From Bacteroidales bacterium (GTDB lineage Bacteria; Bacteroidota; Bacteroidia; Bacteroidales; UBA932), in the NCBI GenBank assembly GCA_017519865.1, contig JAFWRQ010000030.1:1-64000 (forward strand): a DNA stretch of 64,000 nt, given 5' to 3'. Under the pieces are notes generated by a model. The model saw nothing but the letters and a program-made list of their open reading frames with translations, had not been told where the DNA came from and ran no database searches. Position 1 is the stretch's first letter; the number at the start of each line of letters is the position of its first letter. Position numbers and translations under genes: made by a program. This document shows positions 25,747-34,799 of this stretch, piece by piece.

Positions 25747-25770
25747 CGAAAAATATAAAAAAAATACATA

Positions 25771-26025
25771 ATGGCAAACAACCCTTCTGCTGAGAAGTGC
25801 ATTCGCCAGAGCGAACGGCACAGAGTGCATAACAAGTATTATGCAAGGACGACACGGAATGCTATCCGTGCAATCAGGAACACTACTGACAAGGCTACGG
25901 CCGAGGCCAATGCGCCCAAGGTCTACGCTATGATTGACAAACTCGCCAAGATCGGCCTCATCCACAAGAACAAGGCTTCGAATCTCAAGAGCGGTCTCCA
26001 GGTTTACATCAACAAACTTTCTTAA
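25771..26025 (+). CDS. rpsT: 30S ribosomal protein S20
   Basis: An 84-residue basic protein starting MANNPSAEKCIRQSERHRVHN and ending KSGLQVYINKLS, the standard S20 layout of long helices that bind 16S rRNA early in 30S assembly. The length is normal. It lies between tRNA-Glu and tRNA-Pro and is probably co-transcribed with both. The leader before the ATG is very A-rich. Confidence 0.95.
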   Translation: MANNPSAEKCIRQSERHRVHNKYYARTTRNAIRAIRNTTDKATAEANAPKVYAMIDKLAKIGLIHKNKASNLKSGLQVYINKLS

Positions 26026-26038
26026 AGTTTATAAGTCT

Positions 26039-26111
26039 CGAGAAGTAGCGCAGTTGGTAGCGCACTACGTTCGGGACGTAGGGGTCGGGCGTTCGAGTCG
26101 CCTCTTCTCGA
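26039..26111 (+). tRNA. tRNA-Pro (anticodon CGG)
   Basis: A 73-base cloverleaf: acceptor CGAGAAG with CTTCTCG, anticodon stem CTACG/CGTAG with loop TTCGGGA (anticodon CGG, codon CCG), T arm GGGCG-TTCGAGT-CGCCT. CCA is not encoded. A terminator starts at the discriminator base. Confidence 0.93.
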
Positions 26112-26152
26112 CGTAAAAGGTCCGGATGGTTATCCACCCGGACCTTTTACGT
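26111..26152. terminator. Terminator after tRNA-Pro, shared with the convergent deaminase gene
   Basis: ACGTAAAAGGTCCGG (26111-26125) pairs with CCGGACCTTTTACGT (26138-26152) around a 12-base loop. It lies between convergent transcription units. Confidence 0.8.
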
Positions 26153-26164
26153 TGTCGTAATCCT

Positions 26165-27337
26165 TTACAGGATAATCTTTCCGTCGCAGAGTACGTGCCT
26201 GATGCAACGGCTGTCGGCCGCATAGACGAAGTTGGATACGAGATTGTGGCAGGGCTGCATGCGTATGTCGGACAGGTCGATGAGCAGGCAGTCGGCGAGG
26301 CGTCCTTCGGCGATGACGCCGGCGTCGATGCCGAAGGCTTCGGCGCCGGCACGGCTGGCCCAGCGGAAGACTTCTTCCGCCGGCAGTTGCTCGGTCCTGC
26401 CGCCTACCTTAGCCAGCAGCGCGGCGAACTTCATCGCCTCGCGCAGGTCGAGGTTGTTGCCTGAGGAGGCGCCGTCCGTACCGAGCGTGATGCGGCAGCC
26501 TGCCTGCATCAGCCTGCGGTAGGGGAAGATGCCGGAGCCCAGTTTCATATTGGAGCAGGGGCAGTGCGAGACGGTCACACCGCGCTCCGCGAGGATTGCG
26601 GCCTCCTCGTCGTCCAAGTGCACGCAGTGCGCAGCGACGACGTCCGGCCCCAGGAATCCAATTCGGTCGAGATAACGTACCGGTGTGGTACCGTGCTCGC
26701 GCAGGCAATCTTCCTTTTCGCTCTCGGTTTCAGCAAGATGGATGTGAAGCATCATCCCGTTTTCGCGGGCGAAAACGGCGCAGTCGCGCAGCTTGCGTTC
26801 GCCCACTGTATATATGGCATGAGGGGCCATCACCAGACGTATGCGCCCTCCCGTAGGATCCTGCCAATGGCGGACGAACTCCTTCTTCTCCTCGGTAACG
26901 GCTTTGGAATGGCTCTCCATCACGGTGATGCCTATGGCCGCACGCATGCCGGAACGGTTTACGACGTCGATGGTCTGTTCAATGTCGAAATACATGTCGT
27001 TGAAGAACACCGTTCCGCTCGCCGCCATCTCCTTTGCGGCGATCTCGCTGCCGCGGAGGATGTCCGCAGGGGTCAGTCTGTCTTCGAATGGCCATATGTA
27101 TTCGTTGAGCCATTTCTGCAGCGGCATGTCGTCGGCATAGCCGCGCAGCAGTGTCATCGCCGCATGCGTGTGCGTGTTGTACAAAGCGGGAAGGATGGCC
27201 GTCCCGGATGCGTCGAGGTACGATGCATCCGCGACTTCGGCCGGAGCGTCCAGGTCCTTGAAACGTTTGTCCTCGATGAGGATATTCCTGTTCCTGCCGT
27301 CCAGCAGGACGTTCTTCAAAAGCAGCCTTTCCATCAT
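26165..27337 (-). CDS. MtaD-like amidohydrolase (methylthioadenosine/S-adenosylhomocysteine deaminase type)
   Basis: A 390-residue cytosolic metal-dependent deaminase. Motifs in order: the metal pair HTH at residues 56-58, LHIHLAETESE in the middle, AHCVHLDDEE, SHCPCSNMKLGSG, and the catalytic Asp in LGTDGASS. These fit the MtaD/Atz/Trz amidohydrolase branch, whose members deaminate S-adenosylhomocysteine, methylthioadenosine or related adenosines; the true substrate is uncertain. MM at the start allows 27337 or 27334. It begins directly after the TAG of the esterase gene upstream, so the two share a transcript. Confidence 0.85.
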   Translation of the reverse strand: MMERLLLKNVLLDGRNRNILIEDKRFKDLDAPAEVADASYLDASGTAILPALYNTHTHAAMTLLRGYADDMPLQKWLNEYIWPFEDRLTPADILRGSEIAAKEMAASGTVFFNDMYFDIEQTIDVVNRSGMRAAIGITVMESHSKAVTEEKKEFVRHWQDPTGGRIRLVMAPHAIYTVGERKLRDCAVFARENGMMLHIHLAETESEKEDCLREHGTTPVRYLDRIGFLGPDVVAAHCVHLDDEEAAILAERGVTVSHCPCSNMKLGSGIFPYRRLMQAGCRITLGTDGASSGNNLDLREAMKFAALLAKVGGRTEQLPAEEVFRWASRAGAEAFGIDAGVIAEGRLADCLLIDLSDIRMQPCHNLVSNFVYAADSRCIRHVLCDGKIIL

Positions 27338-28291
27338 CTATTCCCCTCCAGTCTCTTCTTCAGCCGGTACCCCTGCAAGTTCGAAGAGCCAGATGCGGAG
27401 GTCGCACATCCATGACTCGCGATAAACGAAATCCTTATGGTCCGCCCAGCCGTGACCTCCTTCGGGGTAGATGTGGAGAGCGGCAGATACTCCGTTGGCT
27501 TTCAGCGCTTTGTAGTATTCTATACTGTTCTCGCAAGGGACGAGTCCATCGTCCGTATTTGCCATTATGAACGCTGGAGGGGTGTCGGCCGTCACCTGCT
27601 TTTCGTTGCTGTACCTGTCCAGGAGTTCCTGCGAAGGCTCGCGGCCGAGCAGGTAGTACATCGATCCTCCGTGGGTGAAGGACGGGTCCATCGTGATGAC
27701 GGGATAGAACAGGATTGTGAAGTCCGGACGCTCCTCAGGCTTCGTGAAGTGCGTCGAGGCCGTGGCGGCGAGATGGCCTCCGGCCGAGCAGCCGGCAATG
27801 CCGAGTTTGGAGAAGCCGTACTCATCGGCGTGGTCCCACAGTATGCGCATGGCCTCGTGGACGTCGTCCAGCGGTACTTCAGGATGGCCGTTGGGAAGAC
27901 GGTATTTCAGCACCGCATAGACGATGCCCTGCTCGGTGAACCACCTGGAGTTGGCATATCCTTCCGTCTTGTCCCACACGTCGACGTATCCGCCTCCGGG
28001 GCATACCAGGATACACAAACCATTGGGTTCTTCCGGGAGATACACTCCCAGGGTGGGCTTGGTGACGTTGGACACGTGGTTGCCGTAGTCGATCTCATCT
28101 CCGGTGAGACCGTTGCTTGTCGGGGCTCCGTCCGGCCACAGGTCGAACATCAGGTCAGGCAGGGGCCACTGCGGCAGGTCCTGTGCGAAGCCTGTCTGGA
28201 TGTCCTGGACAGCCACTGCCTGAGCGCTGGCTTTCAGCGCCGCGCAGCCGGTCAGTACCGTCACCGCCATTATCAGGAGAGTTTTCTTCAT
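27338..28291 (-). CDS. Exported alpha/beta-hydrolase esterase (acetylxylan-esterase-like)
   Basis: A 317-residue hydrolase of the BD-FAE / lipase-type esterase group. The signal has a possible lipobox LTGC near residue 16. VCPGGGYVDVW is the oxyanion region, GIAGCSAGGHLA the nucleophile elbow, TDDGLV the acid and EGGHGW the His. Such enzymes deacylate xylan or other hemicelluloses. An ATG four codons upstream (28303) would lie almost on the predicted transcription start, so 28291 is preferred. It is followed immediately by the MtaD-like gene, an unexpected partner. Confidence 0.8.
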   Translation of the reverse strand: MKKTLLIMAVTVLTGCAALKASAQAVAVQDIQTGFAQDLPQWPLPDLMFDLWPDGAPTSNGLTGDEIDYGNHVSNVTKPTLGVYLPEEPNGLCILVCPGGGYVDVWDKTEGYANSRWFTEQGIVYAVLKYRLPNGHPEVPLDDVHEAMRILWDHADEYGFSKLGIAGCSAGGHLAATASTHFTKPEERPDFTILFYPVITMDPSFTHGGSMYYLLGREPSQELLDRYSNEKQVTADTPPAFIMANTDDGLVPCENSIEYYKALKANGVSAALHIYPEGGHGWADHKDFVYRESWMCDLRIWLFELAGVPAEEETGGE

Positions 28292-28312
28292 ATCCGTTTT
28301 CATTTATCCTAA

Positions 28313-28320
28313 CAAATATA
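28313..28320 (-). promoter_or_regulatory. -7 box (TATATTTG, minus strand) for the esterase-deaminase unit
   Basis: CAAATATA on the plus strand gives TATATTTG on the minus strand. It lies 21 bases before the ATG ending at 28291 and 9 bases before the alternative ATG at 28303. No clear -33 element is seen. Confidence 0.5.
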
Positions 28321-28356
28321 GGAAAACTCCCCGATAAAAGCAGTACCCGGAGGGGA

Positions 28357-29307
28357 TTATTCCAGGTTGAAGAGGATGCCGATGGACCAGGTCCTGAAAG
28401 CCGGAGCCTGACCTTCAAGCAGGAACGGGCAGGGGCTGTACTTGCCGTAAATGCTCAGGTCACCCATACGGAAGCCTGCGATATAGTCCCAGGTGAAGGG
28501 CTCGAGTTTCAGGTTCTCGTATTTCTTCTTGTACTTCTCGTTGTTCTGATAGTACTTGTTCTTGATGCGGCCGTTGAAGTTGAAGTCCATCGCCGCTCCT
28601 CCGAAGAATCCGATGTGATGGCGGGGGCTGAGATTGATGGTCAGGATGGCCGGTACCGACAGGAAATTGCTGCGGAGGGAGGAGAACTTGACGTTCTGGC
28701 CTTCAGAGGCGGGCTGATGGACGACGAGTCCGGATTCGAGGGCGAGCATACCTTCATCGGCTGAACGGTATGAACGGTATCCGACATCAAGCCCGGTGGT
28801 GAGGATCACGTGTTTCTGAAGGAAGCGGAAGTCCACTCCGAATGCATTGAGATAGATTTCGGAGAAAGGTTTTGAGGCGAATTGGAAACCTTCGGGACCA
28901 TCGTGGGTCAGTGCAAACCCGGCACCGAAATATCCAGTGGAATAAGTGTTGACGGTGCGGGGTTTCGAGCGGACGGGTACGGAGTTGCTGACCTCCTCAG
29001 CCAGTTCGTACGGATCGATCTCTTCCTGCCTGTCCTTGTTGCGTACTTTGTCAAGAATGTCCCAGCTGAAGAGGTCCAGGCGGCCCTCGCGGACGGAAAC
29101 GTTGCTGTCAGGGGTAATGCTGACGCTGCTTTCGTAGCGGAAGGTGGAGTCGTTGGCGGAGCCTTTCAGGCTTATGGTCTGGGAGTTTGCCGAGGTTATG
29201 ATGGTCACTTCATTGACGTTCCTGACGCGGAGCGTGTCGGGAGTCTGTGCGGCTGCGCTGATGCATGAAGCCAGTGCAGCGAGAGTATATATGATTGTTC
29301 TGGTCAT
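28357..29307 (-). CDS. Outer-membrane beta-barrel protein in the ECF sigma operon
   Basis: A 316-residue exported protein with a signal ending ISAAAQ. Residues 25-110 form a soluble region, and from GYFGAGFALTHDG onward alternating strands build a small barrel ending in ILFNLE. This resembles the PorT-like / porin-family barrels of Bacteroidota. Function unknown. It is the last gene of a four-gene unit headed by an ECF sigma factor, so it may be a target or sensor of that system. Confidence 0.65.
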   Translation of the reverse strand: MTRTIIYTLAALASCISAAAQTPDTLRVRNVNEVTIITSANSQTISLKGSANDSTFRYESSVSITPDSNVSVREGRLDLFSWDILDKVRNKDRQEEIDPYELAEEVSNSVPVRSKPRTVNTYSTGYFGAGFALTHDGPEGFQFASKPFSEIYLNAFGVDFRFLQKHVILTTGLDVGYRSYRSADEGMLALESGLVVHQPASEGQNVKFSSLRSNFLSVPAILTINLSPRHHIGFFGGAAMDFNFNGRIKNKYYQNNEKYKKKYENLKLEPFTWDYIAGFRMGDLSIYGKYSPCPFLLEGQAPAFRTWSIGILFNLE

Positions 29308-29316
29308 GGTTCTTTC

Positions 29317-29766
29317 TTATTTGGTGGTGAACATTCTTTTCAGGTTTGTAAGCGTCGTGTCGCCTTCCATATAGATGACGATGACGGAAGTTGCGTCTCC
29401 TTCGGCCGAGGGCCGGGACTGGAAACAGAGGAAGCACCTGTTGCCCGGATCCGGTTCCAGTGCTATGAGAGCGTAGCGGAGGCGGTTGTGATCGACCTCC
29501 GTCTCCTTGCTGGCCGCATCGGCGGCGTCGCGGAGGACGAGCGTGGATATGCGCTCCAGCTCAGCGTCGTCCACGTCCATCCGGACGCTTCGGAACAGGG
29601 AGAGACCGTAGTCCTTGAGGTACTCGCCCTTGACGAAGGTTTCTACCAGGCGGTCTTTGGGGACGATCCTCCCTTCGAATACTGCATTGCTTCGCAGCCT
29701 TTCCTGGGAGAAGGCCGCAAGGGGGAGCAGCAATAAAAGGGTAAAGAGTATGAGTGTCTTTTTCAT
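29317..29766 (-). CDS. Small secreted protein of unknown function in the ECF sigma operon
   Basis: A 149-residue protein with a clear signal peptide (MKKTLILFTLLLLLPLAAFSQ) and a soluble domain starting RLRSNAVFEGRIVPKDRLVE. It resembles the small DUF6108-type proteins that I associate with Bacteroides sigma-factor operons, but I am not certain of that name. It lies one base after the anti-sigma-like gene and 9 bases before the barrel gene. A longer frame to 29802 overlaps the neighbour, so ATG 29766 is chosen. Confidence 0.65.
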   Translation of the reverse strand: MKKTLILFTLLLLLPLAAFSQERLRSNAVFEGRIVPKDRLVETFVKGEYLKDYGLSLFRSVRMDVDDAELERISTLVLRDAADAASKETEVDHNRLRYALIALEPDPGNRCFLCFQSRPSAEGDATSVIVIYMEGDTTLTNLKRMFTTK

Positions 29767-29767
29767 A

Positions 29768-30178
29768 TCAGTTGAAGAGTTCAGTGAGCTGTGCGGCGAC
29801 ATCCGGGCCCTGGCTGTCGCTGAACAGGGTTGTGAGCGTGTTGTTGACTTCGTCGAGGACGACCTGTGTGTCGGTGCTCTTCTCGCCGTAGGCGTACATG
29901 ATGCAGGCGTCGTCCGGACGGGGGAGGAGGGAGTGGCCGAATACGGCCACGAGGGCGATGCAGGCGGCTGCGGCCACGAAGCCGGTCAGGGTCCTGACCC
30001 GGCTTCGGGCTGCGCGTCTGCCGCGCTGAGCGCTGAAGTAGCCCAGTACGGCCCTGGCCTCGTCGAAGGCCGGGTCGTCCGTGCTGGCAAGGAACTCGCG
30101 CAGGGCGAGCTCTTCCTCCGGGGTAGTCTCGGCCTCGAAGTACTTTTCAATCAAGCTTTTCCAGTAATCCTGCGTCAT
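29768..30178 (-). CDS. Putative anti-sigma factor, single-pass membrane protein
   Basis: A 136-residue protein with an acidic N-terminal cytoplasmic part (KYFEAETTPEEELALREFLAS), a basic stretch RRAARSRVR, one membrane helix around residues 65-83 (TGFVAAAACIALVAVFG) and a short periplasmic tail. I see no zinc-binding or FecR domain. Its ATG overlaps the sigma factor stop by four bases, the usual arrangement for a sigma/anti-sigma pair. The anti-sigma role is inferred from topology and position only. Confidence 0.65.
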   Translation of the reverse strand: MTQDYWKSLIEKYFEAETTPEEELALREFLASTDDPAFDEARAVLGYFSAQRGRRAARSRVRTLTGFVAAAACIALVAVFGHSLLPRPDDACIMYAYGEKSTDTQVVLDEVNNTLTTLFSDSQGPDVAAQLTELFN

Positions 30179-30660
30179 AAGTTCCGTTTTTTATATAATT
30201 CCCTGATGGTTTTCCTTGCCCTTGAGAGTTGCATCCTTACTGCCGGCGGTTGCATGCCGAGTTCCTGTGCGATCTGCTCCTGAGTGAGTCCTCCGTATTC
30301 GACCCGTTCGAGGATGTAGCGTTGGGTGTCTGTAAGTTCCCTGTCTATCAGCCCCTGTACGGCGGCGAGCTGCTCGGCGCGGTCCCGGCGGTCTTCCGCC
30401 GGAAGCCTGTCCGCCGCGTCGATCGGGACTTTGTCCCGCCTCCGGCGGACGGCGTCCAGGCTCGTGTTCCGGACCGCCGTGCTGAGCAGCGCCTCCGCCT
30501 CCGATGCCGTCCGGATGTCGTAGTTCCGGGTCCACAGCTTGAAGAAGGCTTCCTGCAGGGCGTCGTCGGCGTCATCGGCGTTGCCGAGAATCCGCCACGC
30601 CCTCGCCCGGAAGCGCTTCCGGAGGCTCATGTATGTTTCTGTCAGCAGGTCGGTCGCCAT
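30175..30660 (-). CDS. ECF-type RNA polymerase sigma factor
   Basis: A 161-residue sigma-70 family protein with only regions 2 and 4. Region 2 includes ADDALQEAFFKLW and region 4 is the helix-turn-helix LTQEQIAQELGMQPPAVRMQLSRARKTIRE. It should direct RNA polymerase to a small envelope-related regulon. It heads the operon that continues with the anti-sigma-like, small secreted and barrel proteins, an arrangement that differs from the FecI/FecR/SusC type. No promoter box is obvious in the 146 bases upstream. Confidence 0.88.
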   Translation of the reverse strand: MATDLLTETYMSLRKRFRARAWRILGNADDADDALQEAFFKLWTRNYDIRTASEAEALLSTAVRNTSLDAVRRRRDKVPIDAADRLPAEDRRDRAEQLAAVQGLIDRELTDTQRYILERVEYGGLTQEQIAQELGMQPPAVRMQLSRARKTIRELYKKRNL

Positions 30661-30806
30661 CTTATAAACTCATTCTATTTCCAATAACGCATCATTCCAC
30701 GGATTGTAACATCCTTTCCGCATATTTCCACTCCGATGCTGGCAGTGACATCGACTCTGCGGAAAATGCTCCGTCGACGCCACCGCCTGCCATCTCCGTC
30801 GTGAGA

Positions 30807-31517
30807 TCAGCGGATGCCGCCGGAATCGGGCGATAGCGCTTCGTCTTCCTCGGTGTCGTTGAGGAAGGGGAAGGCACCGCCCTTGACGAGCCAGGCGAAG
30901 CCGAAAAGATGCAGGAGGATGACCTCGAAGACCATCACGAGATAACCGGCGGCACCCAGGAAGTAAGCTGCGCCCAGGCATGCTTCCATTACGAGCATGC
31001 CGTAGCCGCAGATGCGGTAGATGCGGTTGCGGACGACCTTGCAGGCGGTCATATGGCCGGGGGAATCGGTCTTGGTGAACTGGCAGATGCTGTTGATGGC
31101 GTTGCCGAAGAAGAAAAGGCCTGCGAATGTGACGTGCGCGATGTGCGAATATTCGATGGGCAGCTGGAAGAATCCGACCGGAGTTCCGTCTGGTATCCAG
31201 CTTACCTTGCAGGGGAAAAGGACTATGCCCAGTCCGAAGATGCCGCAAAGGGTGGTGATGACATTGTCGGTATGGTCATAACCTATATAGGAGATGAGGA
31301 CGAGCGCTGCGGGGACCAGCACGCCGACAAGTGCGGGACTCTGGTAATATGTGGCGGAAATGCTCCACCACCAGTCGTTGCCGGGATGCTGGGCTATGCC
31401 GGAGGAGAAAAGCGCGATCCAGGGCAGTATGACTCCGAGAAATCCGCATAAATTTCTGATACGGAGGTACATCCTCCCTTCTTTCGTCGTGGTTTTAATC
31501 ATTCTGGTCAAGTTCAT
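30807..31517 (-). CDS. Multi-pass membrane protein of unknown function
   Basis: A 236-residue protein with about six hydrophobic segments; the hydrophilic C-terminus (FLNDTEEDEALSPDSGGIR) is acidic. Notable motifs are GNDWWWSISATYYQS and FCGI-like small-residue helices. I do not recognise the family; DUF998-like proteins have similar size. ATG 31517 gives the longest product, but it lies only 7 bases from a -7 box, so ATG 31502 or 31472 may be the real start. It is monocistronic. Confidence 0.7.
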   Translation of the reverse strand: MNLTRMIKTTTKEGRMYLRIRNLCGFLGVILPWIALFSSGIAQHPGNDWWWSISATYYQSPALVGVLVPAALVLISYIGYDHTDNVITTLCGIFGLGIVLFPCKVSWIPDGTPVGFFQLPIEYSHIAHVTFAGLFFFGNAINSICQFTKTDSPGHMTACKVVRNRIYRICGYGMLVMEACLGAAYFLGAAGYLVMVFEVILLHLFGFAWLVKGGAFPFLNDTEEDEALSPDSGGIR

Positions 31518-31524
31518 TTTCCTT

Positions 31525-31532
31525 CAAAGATA
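31525..31532 (-). promoter_or_regulatory. -7 box (TATCTTTG, minus strand) for the membrane protein
   Basis: CAAAGATA on the plus strand reads TATCTTTG on the minus strand. The expected transcription start falls at or next to ATG 31517, giving a very short leader unless a downstream ATG is used. Confidence 0.45.
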
Positions 31533-31565
31533 GTCATTCTGGTGCGAAAGCGTGCAGAAACGCCA

Positions 31566-31596
31566 TTGGATATATCCATCCAAAATGTTAACTTTG
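31566..31596 (+). promoter_or_regulatory. Bacteroidota promoter for the CE1 esterase operon
   Basis: TTG at 31566-31568, 20 bases, then TAACTTTG at 31589-31596, a near-consensus pair 39 bases before ATG 31636. Confidence 0.75.
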
Positions 31597-31614
31597 TATG
31601 ACTATCGACTTTAA

Positions 31615-32850
<1,236 letters not shown>

Positions 32851-32866
32851 CCCAAACCAATTGTAT

Positions 32867-33817
32867 ATGAAGAAAATAGCAATTTTCGTCGGACTCCTTC
32901 TTTGTCTAGTGGGAGCATCCGCCCAGCCGGTCAGGGAGACTTATCAGTTTGCGATCAAGGGTTCCGACACCCTGTTCGTCGACCGGCACTACGACCCTTC
33001 CAGGATGGCGGAGGGCAACACTCCTTTGATGATCTATATGTACGGTGGAGGTTGGGCATACGGCAGCCGTGGCGGCCGTTTCACCTACCTGACTGACATC
33101 GGTGTCCAGGTCATCTCCATCGACTATCGCAAGGGCCTTACCGAGTATGGATATAGTCCCGCTCCTCCCGAGAAGATGGAGGCCGCCATCGATATGGCTC
33201 TCGACGACCTGACCGACGCCATGGTCTTCGTCCTGAGCAAGGCGGGCGAGTGGAAGGTCGATGTCGACAAGATCATGCTCGAAGGCTCCAGCGCCGGCGG
33301 CATCACCACCCTGATGGCCATCTATGACATCTGCAACGACGGCCCGTATTCGAAGAAATTCCCGGCCGGCTGGATGCCTGCCGGATACATCGGCTACGCC
33401 GGCGCCATCATCAACCGTCAGCAGGACCTCAAATGGGCCAAGAAACCCTGCCCGATGATGTTCTTCCACGGAAGCGGGGATTCCACGGTCACCATCGACA
33501 TCAAGCGCAGCGATGCCCTGAACGTGTTCGGCCCCAAGTACATCCTCGCCCAGCTTCACGAGATGGAGGTCCCGAACTGGCTTTACTGCGAGATCGACGG
33601 CGACCACGTGCTTTCTTACAAGCCTTACAGCGGGTATAACACCCACGAGATCCAGACCTTTGTGGAGAAGTTCGTAATCCAGGGCCTCGAACTCGAGATG
33701 AAGACCGAGGAGTACAATATGGTCGAGTCCTCGCACCTGCCCGGCATGAAGCCCGTCCGTTCGAGGAATGCTGATGCCGCAGGCCCGGCCAATCCCAATC
33801 CCCGCCCCAGACCTTAG
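32867..33817 (+). CDS. Secreted alpha/beta-hydrolase esterase (paralogue of 58655-59608)
   Basis: A 316-residue exported hydrolase: signal ending VGASAQ, then IKGSDTLFVDRHYDPS, oxyanion region MYGGGWAYGSRGG, nucleophile elbow EGSSAGGITTLM, acid probably in HGSGDSTV and His in DGDHVLSY. This is the carboxylesterase/acetyl-esterase type. The C-terminus is a short Pro/Arg tail (NPNPRPRP). Sequence identity to the protein at 58655-59608 is very high across the length. ATG 32867 is set by the signal peptide; the frame opens earlier inside the upstream gene. Confidence 0.85.
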   Translation: MKKIAIFVGLLLCLVGASAQPVRETYQFAIKGSDTLFVDRHYDPSRMAEGNTPLMIYMYGGGWAYGSRGGRFTYLTDIGVQVISIDYRKGLTEYGYSPAPPEKMEAAIDMALDDLTDAMVFVLSKAGEWKVDVDKIMLEGSSAGGITTLMAIYDICNDGPYSKKFPAGWMPAGYIGYAGAIINRQQDLKWAKKPCPMMFFHGSGDSTVTIDIKRSDALNVFGPKYILAQLHEMEVPNWLYCEIDGDHVLSYKPYSGYNTHEIQTFVEKFVIQGLELEMKTEEYNMVESSHLPGMKPVRSRNADAAGPANPNPRPRP

Positions 33818-33826
33818 ATTGAAAGG

Positions 33827-33855
33827 GGAGCCCCGGTCAATCCTTCCGGGGCTCC
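33827..33855. terminator. Hairpin between convergent esterase and CDF genes
   Basis: GGAGCCCCGG (33827-33836) pairs with CCGGGGCTCC (33846-33855). The stem is strong but lacks a good T-run, so terminator function is tentative. It overlaps the CDF stop codon. Confidence 0.45.
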
Positions 33856-34724
33856 ATATGGAGCGTGACAATCGTATCGGCGCCGAAGCGATCCTTCAGC
33901 GCCTTTTCTATTGCTGAACTGAGGCCGTGCGCCTGCTGCAGGGTCATGGTCCCATCCATCCGGATGTGGGCTTCGATGGCGATGCGGCTGCCGATGCGGC
34001 GCGTGCGGAGATTGTGCGGCTCGGAAACTTCCGAGAAGGATTGAAGGATCTCAAGTATCTCATTCTCAACCTTCTCGGGAAGAGACTCGTCCGTCAGTTC
34101 ACCGAGGCTGGGCCGCATTATATCCCACGCGGCCTTTATGAGCATGGCTCCGACGACGATGGATGCGAGGGGGTCGAGGACCGTCCATCGCCCTCCGAAG
34201 AGGACGGCTCCGCCGATGCCTATGGCCGCGCCGACGGACGACAGGGCGTCGGAGCGGTGATGCCAGGCATTGGCCTTCAGGGCTGATGAGTCGAGTTCCC
34301 TTCCTTTCCGGAGAGTATACCGGAACATGGCCTCTTTGGCTACGATGGAGATGAGTGCGGCCAAGAGGGCAAGGCGGCCGGGAGAGGCCAGCTCCGCTCC
34401 GCCGAGCCAGGCCGCCAGTTTCTGTGCTCCCGAGACTATGATGGCGACTGCTGCGCCGAACAGGGCGAGGCTGATGAACAGGGAAGCCAGGGTCTCGAAC
34501 TTGCCGTGGCCATAGTCGTGGGACTTATCCTGGGGCCTGGCGCTTACCCTTACGAACACCAGGACGATGATGTCGGTGACGAAGTCGGACAGGGAATGGA
34601 ATGCATCGGCGACCATGGCCGCACTGTGTCCCAGCACTCCGGCGACGAATTTGAAGATGACCAGGAGCGCGTTGCACGCACTCCCGACCAGGGTCACCCT
34701 GTATATGCTCTTCTCCCTTTCCAT
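33837..34724 (-). CDS. Cation diffusion facilitator (CDF) metal exporter
   Basis: A 295-residue inner-membrane transporter that exports Zn2+, Fe2+ or similar ions in exchange for protons. Six helices are visible. The metal-binding sites are typical: DAFHSLSDF in the second helix and HHRSDALSS in the fifth, with a cytoplasmic domain ending HMEPRKD. A longer frame begins with TTG at 34745, but ATG 34724 gives the usual N-terminus. A frameshifted paralogue lies at 42157-43061. Confidence 0.92.
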   Translation of the reverse strand: MEREKSIYRVTLVGSACNALLVIFKFVAGVLGHSAAMVADAFHSLSDFVTDIIVLVFVRVSARPQDKSHDYGHGKFETLASLFISLALFGAAVAIIVSGAQKLAAWLGGAELASPGRLALLAALISIVAKEAMFRYTLRKGRELDSSALKANAWHHRSDALSSVGAAIGIGGAVLFGGRWTVLDPLASIVVGAMLIKAAWDIMRPSLGELTDESLPEKVENEILEILQSFSEVSEPHNLRTRRIGSRIAIEAHIRMDGTMTLQQAHGLSSAIEKALKDRFGADTIVTLHMEPRKD

Positions 34725-34770
34725 AATTCCTAAATACGATGCCAAGTTATGTATTATTTGGCAGAAATGG

Positions 34771-34778
34771 TATATTTG
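34771..34778 (+). promoter_or_regulatory. -7 box (TATATTTG) for the Tat MBL-fold gene
   Basis: TATATTTG sits 21 bases before ATG 34800. No -33 TTG at standard spacing. Confidence 0.5.
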
Positions 34779-34799
34779 TGAAGGTAAAACAACATCAAT

